A stretch of DNA of 64,000 bases from Methanomassiliicoccales archaeon (GTDB lineage Archaea > Thermoplasmatota > Thermoplasmata > Methanomassiliicoccales > JAAEEP01). The position numbers and the translations under genes were made by a program. Of this stretch, positions 51,918 to 60,472 are shown piece by piece; position 1 is the first letter of the stretch, and each line of letters starts with the position of its first letter. The notes under the pieces are model-generated. The model worked only from the letters and a program-made list of their open reading frames with translations. It had not been told where the DNA came from and did no database searches. Location of the stretch: assembly GCA_013415695.1 (NCBI GenBank), contig JAAEEP010000002.1:1-64000 (forward strand), written 5' to 3'.

Positions 51918-52757
51918 TCACAATGCGGAAATCACCCCCGCCGCATACAAGATCATCAGAATCGCGATTACCATCAGGACCAGTGCGAATGTCGTTCTGA
52001 GATATTCGGACCTGGCCAGGTGAGCGACCCTGGACCCGACCAAGGCACCGAAGAACACTCCCACTGCCACGTTCGCGCTCACCACTGGGGACAGAGATCC
52101 AGAGGCATAGTATACCAATGCTCCCGCTAGTGCGGTTACTCCAATCATAAAGTTGCTGGTGGCCGCCGCCGCCTTGAGAGGAACACCCATCCAGATGTTC
52201 ATAACGGGGACCTTGATGGTACCCCCGCCCACTCCTAAAAGGCCTGACATGTTGCCCGCGAAGAAGCTGGCAATAAGCCCCCGGGGAATGTGTCTGACGC
52301 AGTAGCTAACTTCCTCACCAGTATTCTTATCAAGGTAACTTGCAGAAAGCTCCGGGAAGCCAGGAGCTTTCTCGTCAAAGGTAGCCAGCCTTTCAGGTCG
52401 GCGGATCATGTGAATGGCGCTGTAGACCAAGAGTGCAGCGAAAGCCACCGCCAGCAGTGATTGGTCAGTGTAGATTGCCAGCAATGCGCCAACCGCCGAT
52501 CCAAGGGTGGTGGCCGTCTCCAGGACCATCCCCAATCTGATATTGCTGATCCCCTCCCGTACATAGTAGGTTGCGGCCCCAGTGGAGGTCGCAATGACCG
52601 CCACTAGTGATGCCCCTATGGCCTCCTGGATGGGAAGTCCGAAGATGAGTACCAGCCCGGGTATGATTATCACTCCCCCTCCCAGGCCAAGCAGGGAACC
52701 TAGGATGCCAGCCAGAAGTGCCATTATCAGGATGCCCGCGAATATGATGATGTCCAT
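51918..52757 (-). CDS. TauE/SafE (TSUP) family permease
   Basis: A 279-residue permease with eight or so membrane helices. GILGSLLGLGGGVIIIPGLVLIFGLPIQEAIGASL and FAGNMSGLLGVGGGTIKVPVMNIWMGVPLKAAAATSNFMIG are the two copies of the conserved TSUP repeat. Members move sulfite, sulfonates or similar organosulfur anions. A soluble loop (about 118-160) lies between the halves. Encoded with DUF1634. The start ATG 52757 follows GGTGAG; a TTG at 52781 is possible. Confidence 0.88.
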   Translation of the reverse strand: MDIIIFAGILIMALLAGILGSLLGLGGGVIIIPGLVLIFGLPIQEAIGASLVAVIATSTGAATYYVREGISNIRLGMVLETATTLGSAVGALLAIYTDQSLLAVAFAALLVYSAIHMIRRPERLATFDEKAPGFPELSASYLDKNTGEEVSYCVRHIPRGLIASFFAGNMSGLLGVGGGTIKVPVMNIWMGVPLKAAAATSNFMIGVTALAGALVYYASGSLSPVVSANVAVGVFFGALVGSRVAHLARSEYLRTTFALVLMVIAILMILYAAGVISAL

Positions 52758-52833
52758 GGGCCACTCACCGAACGAGGGCAATTCATGAAGCTAGCGGTAG
52801 ATATGGTTTCCGACACAGCAAAAATGTATTATT

Positions 52834-53709
52834 GTGAGGGGCAATCATACCCTCGTGGACCTTATCATCGTTCGCTACGCCGAGATGGGCCTTAAAAGCC
52901 GTCCTGTCCGACAGAGATTCGAGAGAATACTGATCGACAACATGATGGGCGCTCTAGCGTCAGCGGCGGTGGAAGGACTCATCTCCACCGAGTCCGGAAG
53001 GATATACGTGAGATCGGACGATGAGGAGGGTGCCATGAAAGCGATATCCATGGTATTTGGCGTGGCCTCTCTCAGCCCGGCCCTTCAGTGCAAGGGGACC
53101 ATGCAAGATATCAGGAGAAGGGCCGCCGAACTCTCCATCACCTTGATGGGTGAAGGACAGAGCTTCGCAGTGAGGGCAAGACGGGAAGGGGTCCATGATT
53201 TCACCTCCATGGATATCAATCGTGAGGTCGGATCAGCTGTATGGACTGCAAATCAGGACAAGGGTGTCAGTGTCGACCTCCAGGAACCCGATGTCGAAAT
53301 TTTCGTGGAGGTCAGGGGTGCTAAAGCCTTCATCTTCCACAGGTCCATCTCGGGACCAGGAGGGCTCCCTCTAGGAAGTCAAGGTAAGGTGGTGGCCTTC
53401 GCCAGCCAAGAAAGGGACCTGCTGGCTGCATGGCTCATGATGAAGCGTGGCTGCAGGGTGGCAGTGTTGACTGAGGAAGAGGATTTGGTATTCAACCTCA
53501 GGAAGTGGGACCCCAACCTCAGAGTAGAGCATCCGTCAAGTCAGGATTATATGCTGGATAGGTGGGGAGCCCTGGCTACCGTATATGGATACACGTTCCA
53601 TGAGATGGAGACGATTACCGCAATTCATTCTCGATTACCATCATTCTTTCCACTGGTAGGAATGGATGATCGGGAGATCGATGAAAGGCTGAAGGCCATC
53701 CAGGCCTGA
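52834..53709 (+). CDS. ThiI-like THUMP protein with degenerate PP-loop
   Basis: A 291-residue homologue of tRNA 4-thiouridine synthase ThiI. The N-terminal ferredoxin-like domain (IIVRYAEMGLKSRPVRQRFERIL) and the THUMP domain (MQDIRRRAAELSITLMGEGQSFAVRARR) are well kept. The sequence GGLPLGSQGKVVAFASQERDLLAAWLMMKRGC aligns with GGxPxGTxGkxlxLlSGGIDSPVAAyxMMKRG, but the ATP-binding SGGxDS is replaced by SQERDL. The rest of the PP-loop domain is shortened and lacks its Cys and TGE motifs, yet FFPLVGMDDREID echoes the usual ending. It may still bind tRNA but should not activate ATP. Start could be GTG 52834 or GTG 52855. Confidence 0.8.
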   Translation: MRGNHTLVDLIIVRYAEMGLKSRPVRQRFERILIDNMMGALASAAVEGLISTESGRIYVRSDDEEGAMKAISMVFGVASLSPALQCKGTMQDIRRRAAELSITLMGEGQSFAVRARREGVHDFTSMDINREVGSAVWTANQDKGVSVDLQEPDVEIFVEVRGAKAFIFHRSISGPGGLPLGSQGKVVAFASQERDLLAAWLMMKRGCRVAVLTEEEDLVFNLRKWDPNLRVEHPSSQDYMLDRWGALATVYGYTFHEMETITAIHSRLPSFFPLVGMDDREIDERLKAIQA

Positions 53710-54357
53710 TCACTTGCCCTTTCTGTCATGTGCCCCGATCGAGGGTCGTATCTTTTCGGCTCCCTTGCCTTTGTAGCCGAGGCCTCGACCCCTCTTTCCA
53801 GCGGAGGTAAGGCCGCGATATGCCCTTCCCTTATGTTTTCCAGTGCAGATCCAGTTGATCTTTGGATCGCTCTTGATCACTGGATGATGGGGATCGATCA
53901 TTATGATCTCGAACCACTCGTACTTACCATCCTTATCGACCCAGTATGAGTTAAGCACCTCGAGGTTTGGATACCTCTTGCAGGCTCTCTCCTCCGCGAT
54001 CCTCTGGAGGTTCTTGCCCACAGTGATCTTGTTGATGCCCTTTCTCTTGGGTCCTCTACCACCCTTAATCTGCCTCTTCCTCAACGACCCTTTTCGAACC
54101 CTACCTCTTACAAGCACATATCCCTGCTTGGCCTTGTAGCCGAGCCGCCTTGCCCTGTCCAATCTGGTAGGTCGCTCTATACGCAGGAAGTTCTCTTCCT
54201 TCCTCCACTCGATACGTCTCTCCCACTGCAGATTCTTAACATAGGAGTTCTTGGGATCGTTCCAGGCGTCCGCAATGTAACCGTAAAAACTCTTCCCGGA
54301 GGGAGCTGACTGGCCCTCCGACTCTTCGTTGGTCTTGTCAACCATCTCTTTGGCCAT
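53710..54357 (-). CDS. rpl15e: 50S ribosomal protein eL15
   Basis: A 215-residue eL15, longer at the N-terminus than most archaeal versions by about 20 residues (a Glu/Ser-rich [15 protein letters not shown] section). [14 protein letters not shown] is the conserved opening of the family, followed by the [26 protein letters not shown] core and [21 protein letters not shown] at the end. Its ATG follows GGCAGGTGAT. The leader upstream contains two hairpins (see 54366-54430). Confidence 0.95.
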   Translation of the reverse strand: MAKEMVDKTNEESEGQSAPSGKSFYGYIADAWNDPKNSYVKNLQWERRIEWRKEENFLRIERPTRLDRARRLGYKAKQGYVLVRGRVRKGSLRKRQIKGGRGPKRKGINKITVGKNLQRIAEERACKRYPNLEVLNSYWVDKDGKYEWFEIIMIDPHHPVIKSDPKINWICTGKHKGRAYRGLTSAGKRGRGLGYKGKGAEKIRPSIGAHDRKGK

Positions 54358-54365
54358 AGTATCAC

Positions 54366-54430
54366 CTGCCGCCTGCGCGGCGTTTATGGATTCACCCTTT
54401 CGGGCACATCTCCAACGGGATTTCTCCCGT
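54366..54430 (-). promoter_or_regulatory. Structured 5' leader of the eL15 mRNA
   Basis: Two perfect stems lie between the probable TATA box (minus strand TTTAAGTA near 54468-54475) and the ATG at 54357. One is ACGGGA-GAAA-TCCCGT at 54415-54430, a 6-base stem closed by a GNRA-type tetraloop. The other is GCCGC-GCAG-GCGGC at 54368-54381, ending directly before the ribosome binding site. Such a leader could bind a ribosomal protein for feedback control. The stems are seen directly; the role is inferred. Confidence 0.5.
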
Positions 54431-54531
54431 CACTTGGAACCTGCAGTCTTCTAAGCATTACTTAAACGTTGCGTATTAGCTGGGCGTTTCATTGCCATTC
54501 TTCGCCTTTGAATAGGCGCAGTTCGACCTCT

Positions 54532-54740
54532 TCACCATAGCATGTCGTCCCTGAAAGTTCTCTCGCCCAGGGCCAACAGTATGAGCTCTCCCAAATTCAT
54601 GACCTTCATATCGTTGTGGTTACCCTTTTCGATCAGGTTCTGTCCCATCTCACGCAGTCGGTGATTATCAAGTCAACATGATAGCATTCAACGCGCTTGA
54701 TCTCCTTCCCAAGCGTTGTTAAGAGAAAGTGAAGGACAGT
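54532..54740 (-). pseudogene. Probable frameshifted gene remnant, family not recognised
   Basis: In the 464-base gap between eL15 and polB the minus strand has two adjacent coding-like frames. From 54740 one frame reads LHFLLTTLGKEIKRVECYHV then DLIITDC, ending at a stop at 54633. The other frame, from about 54650 to a stop at 54532, reads MGQNLIEKGNHNDMKVMNLG then ELILLALGERTFRDDMLW. Joining them near 54645-54660 with one frameshift gives about 68 residues of alternating hydrophobic and charged sequence without stops. No complete start is seen. It could be a decayed gene, a sequencing error in a small gene, or chance. Confidence 0.4.
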
Positions 54741-54821
54741 TCATCCTCGCCCCCGGTTCCATGCTCCATGAATCACTTATCGGAGTCAAATATTACGTAG
54801 CAATCTCAAGACACGTCCCTT

Positions 54822-57260
54822 TCAGAAGAAATCTTCGAGCGTCTTGGAATTGGATGTGGTCTTTGGTTTGGTCTCGACCTTCTTCCTATGCTTTCGATCG
54901 TTGCCGAATGTCTGATTGAATAGGGTGAACTGCTGCGAACCCATCATCAGGCTTTTCTCGTCCCAGCCGAAGACCTCCGTGGCACGGGCGACGGTCTGTG
55001 CCAATCTCTCAGCGTAATACTTGTAATCGGGCGATGACTCGAATTCCCTGCCCGAGATGTAGGGTTCAACCTCCTGAGGCGTCTTCTTGCTGTTGATTAC
55101 AACCCAGGATACCTTCATCCCAGGAATGAACTCGTACCCCATGTCCATGAGCTTCTTCGCAGCCTGGACGTTGACCTGGGTGTCGGGATCCTTGTAGTAC
55201 GAGAATTGCTTCACGGTGCGAGATATGACCAGCTTCTCCACTGGTATCTTGCCATCCATGGTATCCTTCACCCGCTGTCTCGCCAGGCTGACAGCCTCCT
55301 CGGTCTCCTCCCCCAGAATCTTCCTGAACACCTCCATGAGCACCTCGCTCTGGAGGTCGAAAGAGTCCGTTCTCCTGACCTCGTAGCCTCGGATCAGAAG
55401 CTGCTCCTCTGGCCAGACCACCTTCCCCACATATCTCTTCTTCTTTCCATGTGAGAACAGGGGTTCAAGGACCCTCTCGAACTCAAGGAGGGCGCCTTCT
55501 TTAGAGAACCGTGAGGCCATGCTGCTCCCGAACTCCACCGTTTGATCAAGATCCTCATGTGGAGATTGAAGGAATAGAGAGTCGGTGTCGGAATATATGA
55601 CCGTATGATCCTCGGCCTCCAGTCCCCTGATGATGCTCTTCACGGTCTCCCTCGCAAAGGCGGTGATGGAGGAACCGATGTTCTTGTCGGTGAAACGGTA
55701 GAAGGAAGAGGCGAATACCCCGTATACGGCGTTCATCAAGATCTTGATGGCCTGTTGCAGACCATCGTAGTACTTGTACTCCTCCGGCGTATTCGCAGAT
55801 CTCATCCTCGCTTTCGTGTCATCCCTTTCGTTCATGAGCCTCTCCAGGATGCGAGGAAGAAGACCTTCCCTCTGATCTCTGCTGAGGTACCTCACGCCGT
55901 TGGGGGCGACGATCTCCCCCCTTGGGTTCAGAGTGGTGAAGCAGATGTTCTTGGCGATTATCAATGAGGGGTACATTGATTTGAAGTCAAGAACGCAAAC
56001 CCAGTGGTAGAGCCCAGGTTCTATGGTGTGAACATAGCCTCCTTCGATGGCGTTTGTGCGCTCGTATTTACCTGTTAGCGGTACAGCTATGTGCTCTCGG
56101 TCAGCCTCCCTGATAAGGATCGAGTCTATCAGCGTGGAAGAGCCGCTGCTGAGAACGTCCTCCACCGGTAGTTTGGATACCGATGCCAGATCCATGTTCT
56201 TTCGCAGGATGTCCACATGCTCTAGAATACGTAGCGAGAGTTCAGCGTCCTTGATGCAGTACCTCATCACCTTCTCACGGTCCAGCTGCCACTCCTGATC
56301 CATCTGCTTTGGATCCACGTCAAGCTTTTCCTCCCCAAGGACAAGCTTCGCCACGTGATTGAGTGTCTCCTGCTTTGGTCTCAGCTCCATCTTGGCCGCC
56401 CACCAAGCGTCCGCCACCAATCGGCCGTTGAGCCTCCAGAATCTTCCCATTATGTGCTTGGGGCCAGTCCTGTCGCGACCCCAGTCTATCTCCTCGATGC
56501 CATTCTCCTTGGCTCTCTCCATGACCGTGGGGATGTCATAGTTGTCAATATTGTACCCAGTGATGACGTCAGGATCCTCTTCCGCAATGACCTCTCCAAA
56601 GGATTCGATGATCTCCCTTTCGGTTCCCTGGATCGGTTTCCCAGATCTAAGCTCCCCATCATCCCTGATGACGTAGCAAATGGTGTAGATGTTTCCCTCC
56701 CTGATGCTGGTCTCTATGTCGAAGGCAAGTATCTTCAGCTTGGGGTTGAAAGGTTCGATATTCTTGAAATTGGGCCTCTTCGATGGCTTACCAGGATCTC
56801 CTGTCACTTCCTCAAGAACATCCATATCCACGACAAGGTCCGTGGTGTAGGGTCCTTCAGACATCCTTCCGAACACCCGGATGCAGGATCCCATATCCAT
56901 ATCGTAGACGAACCGGTGATGGAAAGGGATGTCAGCCGCAAGAACCGTGAAGCGATCCTTGTACCTCTTCCTGAAGTCTGGAACAAGCCAAGGGAAGGTG
57001 ACTACCACCTTCGCCGAATCCTTCCACTCACCCTGGTGGAAGAGCTTGATCGCTTCCACCCTCCTCACATTGGGATCGGACTCCAACTCCTTGATGGCAG
57101 CCTCGTTCGGCGACACCAGGTGGAAGTACGGCTCAAACCCCACGTACCTCACGGTGATAGACTCGCCCTCAGAGGTCTTGCCGAACATCTCGATCGTGAG
57201 ATCGTTCCCGTTCTTCCTCCGGTACGATGCGGACAACAATCTGACATCCCAATGATCCAT
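54822..57260 (-). CDS. polB: Replicative DNA polymerase family B
   Basis: An 812-residue PolB with proofreading and polymerase domains, all motifs intact: Exo I in LAFDIETS near 180, Exo II YNIDNYDIP near 235, Exo III YCIKDAELS near 331, Pol A DFKSMYPSLI near 428, the KxxxNxxYG helix (KILMNAVYGVF) near 510, and Pol C YSDTDSLF near 556. The C-terminus ends SKTLEDFF, a PIP-box-like PCNA-binding tail. ATG 57260 is chosen because its GGTGAG overlaps the stop of the upstream GTPase gene. An ATG upstream at 57311 would overlap that gene by 47 bases. Confidence 0.96.
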   Translation of the reverse strand: MDHWDVRLLSASYRRKNGNDLTIEMFGKTSEGESITVRYVGFEPYFHLVSPNEAAIKELESDPNVRRVEAIKLFHQGEWKDSAKVVVTFPWLVPDFRKRYKDRFTVLAADIPFHHRFVYDMDMGSCIRVFGRMSEGPYTTDLVVDMDVLEEVTGDPGKPSKRPNFKNIEPFNPKLKILAFDIETSIREGNIYTICYVIRDDGELRSGKPIQGTEREIIESFGEVIAEEDPDVITGYNIDNYDIPTVMERAKENGIEEIDWGRDRTGPKHIMGRFWRLNGRLVADAWWAAKMELRPKQETLNHVAKLVLGEEKLDVDPKQMDQEWQLDREKVMRYCIKDAELSLRILEHVDILRKNMDLASVSKLPVEDVLSSGSSTLIDSILIREADREHIAVPLTGKYERTNAIEGGYVHTIEPGLYHWVCVLDFKSMYPSLIIAKNICFTTLNPRGEIVAPNGVRYLSRDQREGLLPRILERLMNERDDTKARMRSANTPEEYKYYDGLQQAIKILMNAVYGVFASSFYRFTDKNIGSSITAFARETVKSIIRGLEAEDHTVIYSDTDSLFLQSPHEDLDQTVEFGSSMASRFSKEGALLEFERVLEPLFSHGKKKRYVGKVVWPEEQLLIRGYEVRRTDSFDLQSEVLMEVFRKILGEETEEAVSLARQRVKDTMDGKIPVEKLVISRTVKQFSYYKDPDTQVNVQAAKKLMDMGYEFIPGMKVSWVVINSKKTPQEVEPYISGREFESSPDYKYYAERLAQTVARATEVFGWDEKSLMMGSQQFTLFNQTFGNDRKHRKKVETKPKTTSNSKTLEDFF

Positions 57261-57264
57261 CGGC

Positions 57265-58455
57265 TCACCGTCTGGACACGATCGTGAGGATGTCTCCATC
57301 TTCGAGGACATAATCGTGTCCTACCGCTCTCTGTGTCCTAACATTGATGGCCCTGATGAAGTTTTCCCCAAGGTCTGTGTGGACCCGGTAGGCCAATTCC
57401 TTGGCTGTCGTCCCTTTCTTCACTAGGAAAGCGTCAGGCAGCACGTTCCCGTCGTGGTCCGTAAGCCTATGCTCGTCCTCCACAGGGTAAACCACTATAA
57501 GATCCAGGAGTTCAAAGGCTGCTCTCTCAAGACAGGTCTGGACCCCGGTTCCACCGCACTTCTCTATCGCCCTTCTGATGAAGTCTAGGGCCTTGATCTG
57601 GTTGTCGTTCAGGGAAGCTTCATCGGAAATCTTGAAACTATGGTCCCCTGGAATGTAGTCAATCAGCTTGGCCTTGCTCGCTTTCTTAAGGGCGAGTTCC
57701 GACTCTGAACAGGTGGGAATGGTGATGTATCCATCGACCCCATCTAGCTTCTTCAGCAAGTCATCGCTTGCAACATCGGCCTTGTTCAAGGCTATTATCA
57801 TGGGCTTGCTGATCTTCCTAATGGTGTGTGCCATGGAGAGCATTTCTTCATCGTTCCAGTCCATGGGACTTTCAGGCAGAGACATGTTCCTCATTGCAGT
57901 TGCCACCTCATGCTCGCTCACACCAAGGCCGGTCAGGCGATCGTGGACCACCTTCTCCATCTTCGTCCCTTCCATGTGGGCTTGTCTGGCCATCTTGGTG
58001 AAACCCTTCTGGAGGATGCCTCTTATCCAGTAATCGATCTCTCTTTCCAGGAAGGCAATGTCTCCCAAGGGATCATGTGAGCCGAGACCGACGGGATTCC
58101 CCTCAATGTCCGTGCTCCCTGAGGCATCGACAACATGGATAAGGGCATCAGCCTGACGCAGATCATCCAGGAACTGGTTCCCAAGTCCTTTTCCCTGCCA
58201 AGCATCGGGAACAAGTCCAGCAACATCCAGCAGTTCTATGGGAATGAGTCTGGTACCTTTCTCGCAGATGGAATTCTTTGGATTGCACTGCACTCCGAAC
58301 TCCTCGTGAGGACACTTCGCCCTTACGTATGCCACTCCCTTGTTTGCCTTGATGGTTGTGAATGGATACTGAGCTATCTCTGCGCTAGCCAGGGTTGCTG
58401 CGGAGAAAAAGGTCGATTTCCCAACATTGGGTTTCCCCACTATCCCTATCTGCAT
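57265..58455 (-). CDS. OBG/YchF-type GTPase with TGS domain
   Basis: A 396-residue GTPase. G1 is GIVGKPNVGKSTFF, G3 is LLDVAGLVPDAWQGKGLGNQFLDDLRQADALIHVVDASG (DxxG), G4 is NKAD in MIIALNKADVAS. The NKxD spells guanine specificity, unlike bacterial YchF, which is an ATPase. The C-terminal TGS domain (PDAFLVKKGTTAKELAYRVHTDLGENFI ... VLEDGDILTI) is complete. Related archaeal proteins (MJ1332 type) have unknown, probably ribosome-linked, roles. It is co-transcribed with polB. Confidence 0.9.
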   Translation of the reverse strand: MQIGIVGKPNVGKSTFFSAATLASAEIAQYPFTTIKANKGVAYVRAKCPHEEFGVQCNPKNSICEKGTRLIPIELLDVAGLVPDAWQGKGLGNQFLDDLRQADALIHVVDASGSTDIEGNPVGLGSHDPLGDIAFLEREIDYWIRGILQKGFTKMARQAHMEGTKMEKVVHDRLTGLGVSEHEVATAMRNMSLPESPMDWNDEEMLSMAHTIRKISKPMIIALNKADVASDDLLKKLDGVDGYITIPTCSESELALKKASKAKLIDYIPGDHSFKISDEASLNDNQIKALDFIRRAIEKCGGTGVQTCLERAAFELLDLIVVYPVEDEHRLTDHDGNVLPDAFLVKKGTTAKELAYRVHTDLGENFIRAINVRTQRAVGHDYVLEDGDILTIVSRR

Positions 58456-58565
58456 GCTCCTCATTACCTATATTGGGCTGAGTCTAGAAAACCTTGCCTA
58501 CCAGCTGACTGAGGATATCACGCCCCGATCTCAGCAACCTTTTTCATTGAAAACCGCATGGCCCT

Positions 58566-59657
58566 ATGGGTCATCGGATGCAGGAAGCCATTATCCTTTG
58601 TGAGGGCAAACTCGGGGAACCGACAGGGAAAACTGCTAGGGGTCTGGTAAGATATTCCAGAAAGTACAGGATCGCGGGCGTGATCGACAGTACAAGGGCA
58701 GGATTGGATGCCGGAGAGGTGGTTGATGGTACTAAGCGCGATATCCCTGTCTTCGCCTCACTTGAAGAGGCGGTCAGCTCCTTGGAGTCTATTCCGGAAG
58801 TCCTCATTATCGGGGTTGCCACAATAGGTGGAAGACTTCCCGTTGAATTCAGAGAGTCCATAAAGAATGCTCTGAGGGGAGGAATGGATGTGGTCGCTGG
58901 GCTACACGAATTCTTGTCAGAGGATCCAGAGTTTTCAAACATCGCTGCAAATAATGGATCCTCCATTCTCGATATTAGGCGAGAGCCTCCACTGGAGAAG
59001 TTGCATGGGTTCAGGAACTTGGCTTCATCGATGGACGCGATCCGCATTCCCGTTCTTGGCACTGACAGTGCATGCGGGAAGCGTACCACAGCGATAGAAC
59101 TGACCGAGTCGCTCAATGGTATGGGGATCAAGACGATATTCGTGGCAACCGGCCAGACGGGCCTTCTTCAAGGTGCAAGGTACGGTGTGCCTCTTGATTC
59201 TATCCAGGGTGATTACATGGTGGGCGAGCTGGAGAACGCCATTTACCAAGCATACATCGACGAGGAGCCTGATGTCATAGTCATCGAGGGCCAGGGGAGT
59301 TTCACGCATCCGGCCTATGTGTGCGGCACGAGGGCGATAATATCTGCATCCAAGCCCAGTGCCATGATTCTTCAGCACGCGCCTGGGCGGAAGTACAGGA
59401 ACTACAACCCGTCCCTGAAGATCCCACTACCCGACCTTGAAGAGGAGATATCCCTGCTCGAGGAATTCACCAAATCCCAGGTGATCGCACTTGGGATCAG
59501 CCATGAGGATCTGAAACCAGAGGAGGTCGAGAAGATCAATCACAGTCTCGAACAGCAGTTCGGAATTCCAGCTGTTGACATCTATCTGGAAGGGGCCGAC
59601 AGGCTCGCCAAGACACTGATCAGCCACTTCCCACACCTCGTCGCTCACCTTGGCTAG
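58566..59657 (+). CDS. DUF1611 P-loop protein (DgcN-like)
   Basis: A 363-residue protein. The N-terminal Rossmann-like half (VIDSTRAGLDAGEVVDGTKRDIPVFASLEEAV) is followed by a P-loop domain with VLGTDSACGKRTTAIELTESL near 165 (a GxxSxxGKxT variant of Walker A) and VIVIEGQGSFTHPAYV. This is DUF1611, the family of the D-glutamate N-acetyltransferase DgcN, whose usual partner DgcA is not seen here. So function is uncertain. The start may be ATG 58566 or 58578. Confidence 0.78.
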   Translation: MGHRMQEAIILCEGKLGEPTGKTARGLVRYSRKYRIAGVIDSTRAGLDAGEVVDGTKRDIPVFASLEEAVSSLESIPEVLIIGVATIGGRLPVEFRESIKNALRGGMDVVAGLHEFLSEDPEFSNIAANNGSSILDIRREPPLEKLHGFRNLASSMDAIRIPVLGTDSACGKRTTAIELTESLNGMGIKTIFVATGQTGLLQGARYGVPLDSIQGDYMVGELENAIYQAYIDEEPDVIVIEGQGSFTHPAYVCGTRAIISASKPSAMILQHAPGRKYRNYNPSLKIPLPDLEEEISLLEEFTKSQVIALGISHEDLKPEEVEKINHSLEQQFGIPAVDIYLEGADRLAKTLISHFPHLVAHLG

Positions 59658-59659
59658 TT

Positions 59660-60424
59660 TCAATCAATTACATATCGATCGGATGGGAACGCCGTTTCGG
59701 GATGCTTCTTGATGAAGGATTGGTTTAGATCTCCTTCCATCCTGCAGGCCACATGTAACGGAATGGACAATGACATCATGTCGGGGGGGAGCCATAGGTT
59801 TCCCGTAGGGTCCGTTGGTCCTAGAATCACGGAATCGCAGGGAACGTTGGAGACCATCCCCGATGCATAGGTGACCAGAGAGGCGCAAACAGGCCCCCAG
59901 GGTGACAAGATGGATGTCAGTGCCTGCGTCGTTCCGAAGTGTTGGAGCGAGCATAGGTTCCTAATGTTCTCCGCTCTCCCGAAGAGTATGATGCAGAGGC
60001 CATCTTTCTCGGATGTCATTCCCTCGGTCCTCTGTATGATGATGTTCTCAGCCGGCATGGTGATCTTACCTATGGTCTGGACGCTTTCCTCCACCATTTC
60101 CGGGCAGCGTTTCAGGTATTCAGCCCGGCCCTCCATGAACTCTGGAGTCCCGGTCGAAACGAAGTACTTCAGCCTCTCTGGGAATGATGATAACCCCAAC
60201 CAGGCCTGTCCTCCAGGACAGCATCCAGCCTTGGCGGAGAGACTGATGTATCCCGGTGGCATCTCACGGACTGCCATGGTGTAGATTGCCTTTCCCACGC
60301 ATCGGTCCATTGCCGCCAGCGGCTCTGCCCCTTCAGGCGGGTCCTCGGATCCATATACGATAAGCGGAGCGGTTACAAGCCTTCCAGCTTCTGCAAGAGC
60401 CCTGCCAATTCCTTCTATGCTCAT
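59660..60424 (-). CDS. DUF169 family protein
   Basis: A 254-residue soluble protein of DUF169. The pattern KAIYTMAVREMPPGYISLSAKAGCCPGGQAWLGL near 50, with a CCPG motif, and VTYASGMVSNVPCDSVILGPTDPTGN are characteristic. Paired cysteines and Gly-rich loops suggest binding of a cofactor or metal. DUF169 has no assigned role. ATG 60424 follows GTCAGGTG. It is convergent with the DUF1611 gene, two bases apart. Confidence 0.8.
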   Translation of the reverse strand: MSIEGIGRALAEAGRLVTAPLIVYGSEDPPEGAEPLAAMDRCVGKAIYTMAVREMPPGYISLSAKAGCCPGGQAWLGLSSFPERLKYFVSTGTPEFMEGRAEYLKRCPEMVEESVQTIGKITMPAENIIIQRTEGMTSEKDGLCIILFGRAENIRNLCSLQHFGTTQALTSILSPWGPVCASLVTYASGMVSNVPCDSVILGPTDPTGNLWLPPDMMSLSIPLHVACRMEGDLNQSFIKKHPETAFPSDRYVID

Positions 60425-60472
60425 CTGGAACACCTGACCCCAACTAGGTAATCGGTGCAATATATGAGTTGC

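Noticed and set aside
56355-57287. 310-codon + strand frame opposite polB
   Set aside because: It is a mirror of the polB coding frame; polB shows all exonuclease and polymerase motifs, and this frame shows no domain.
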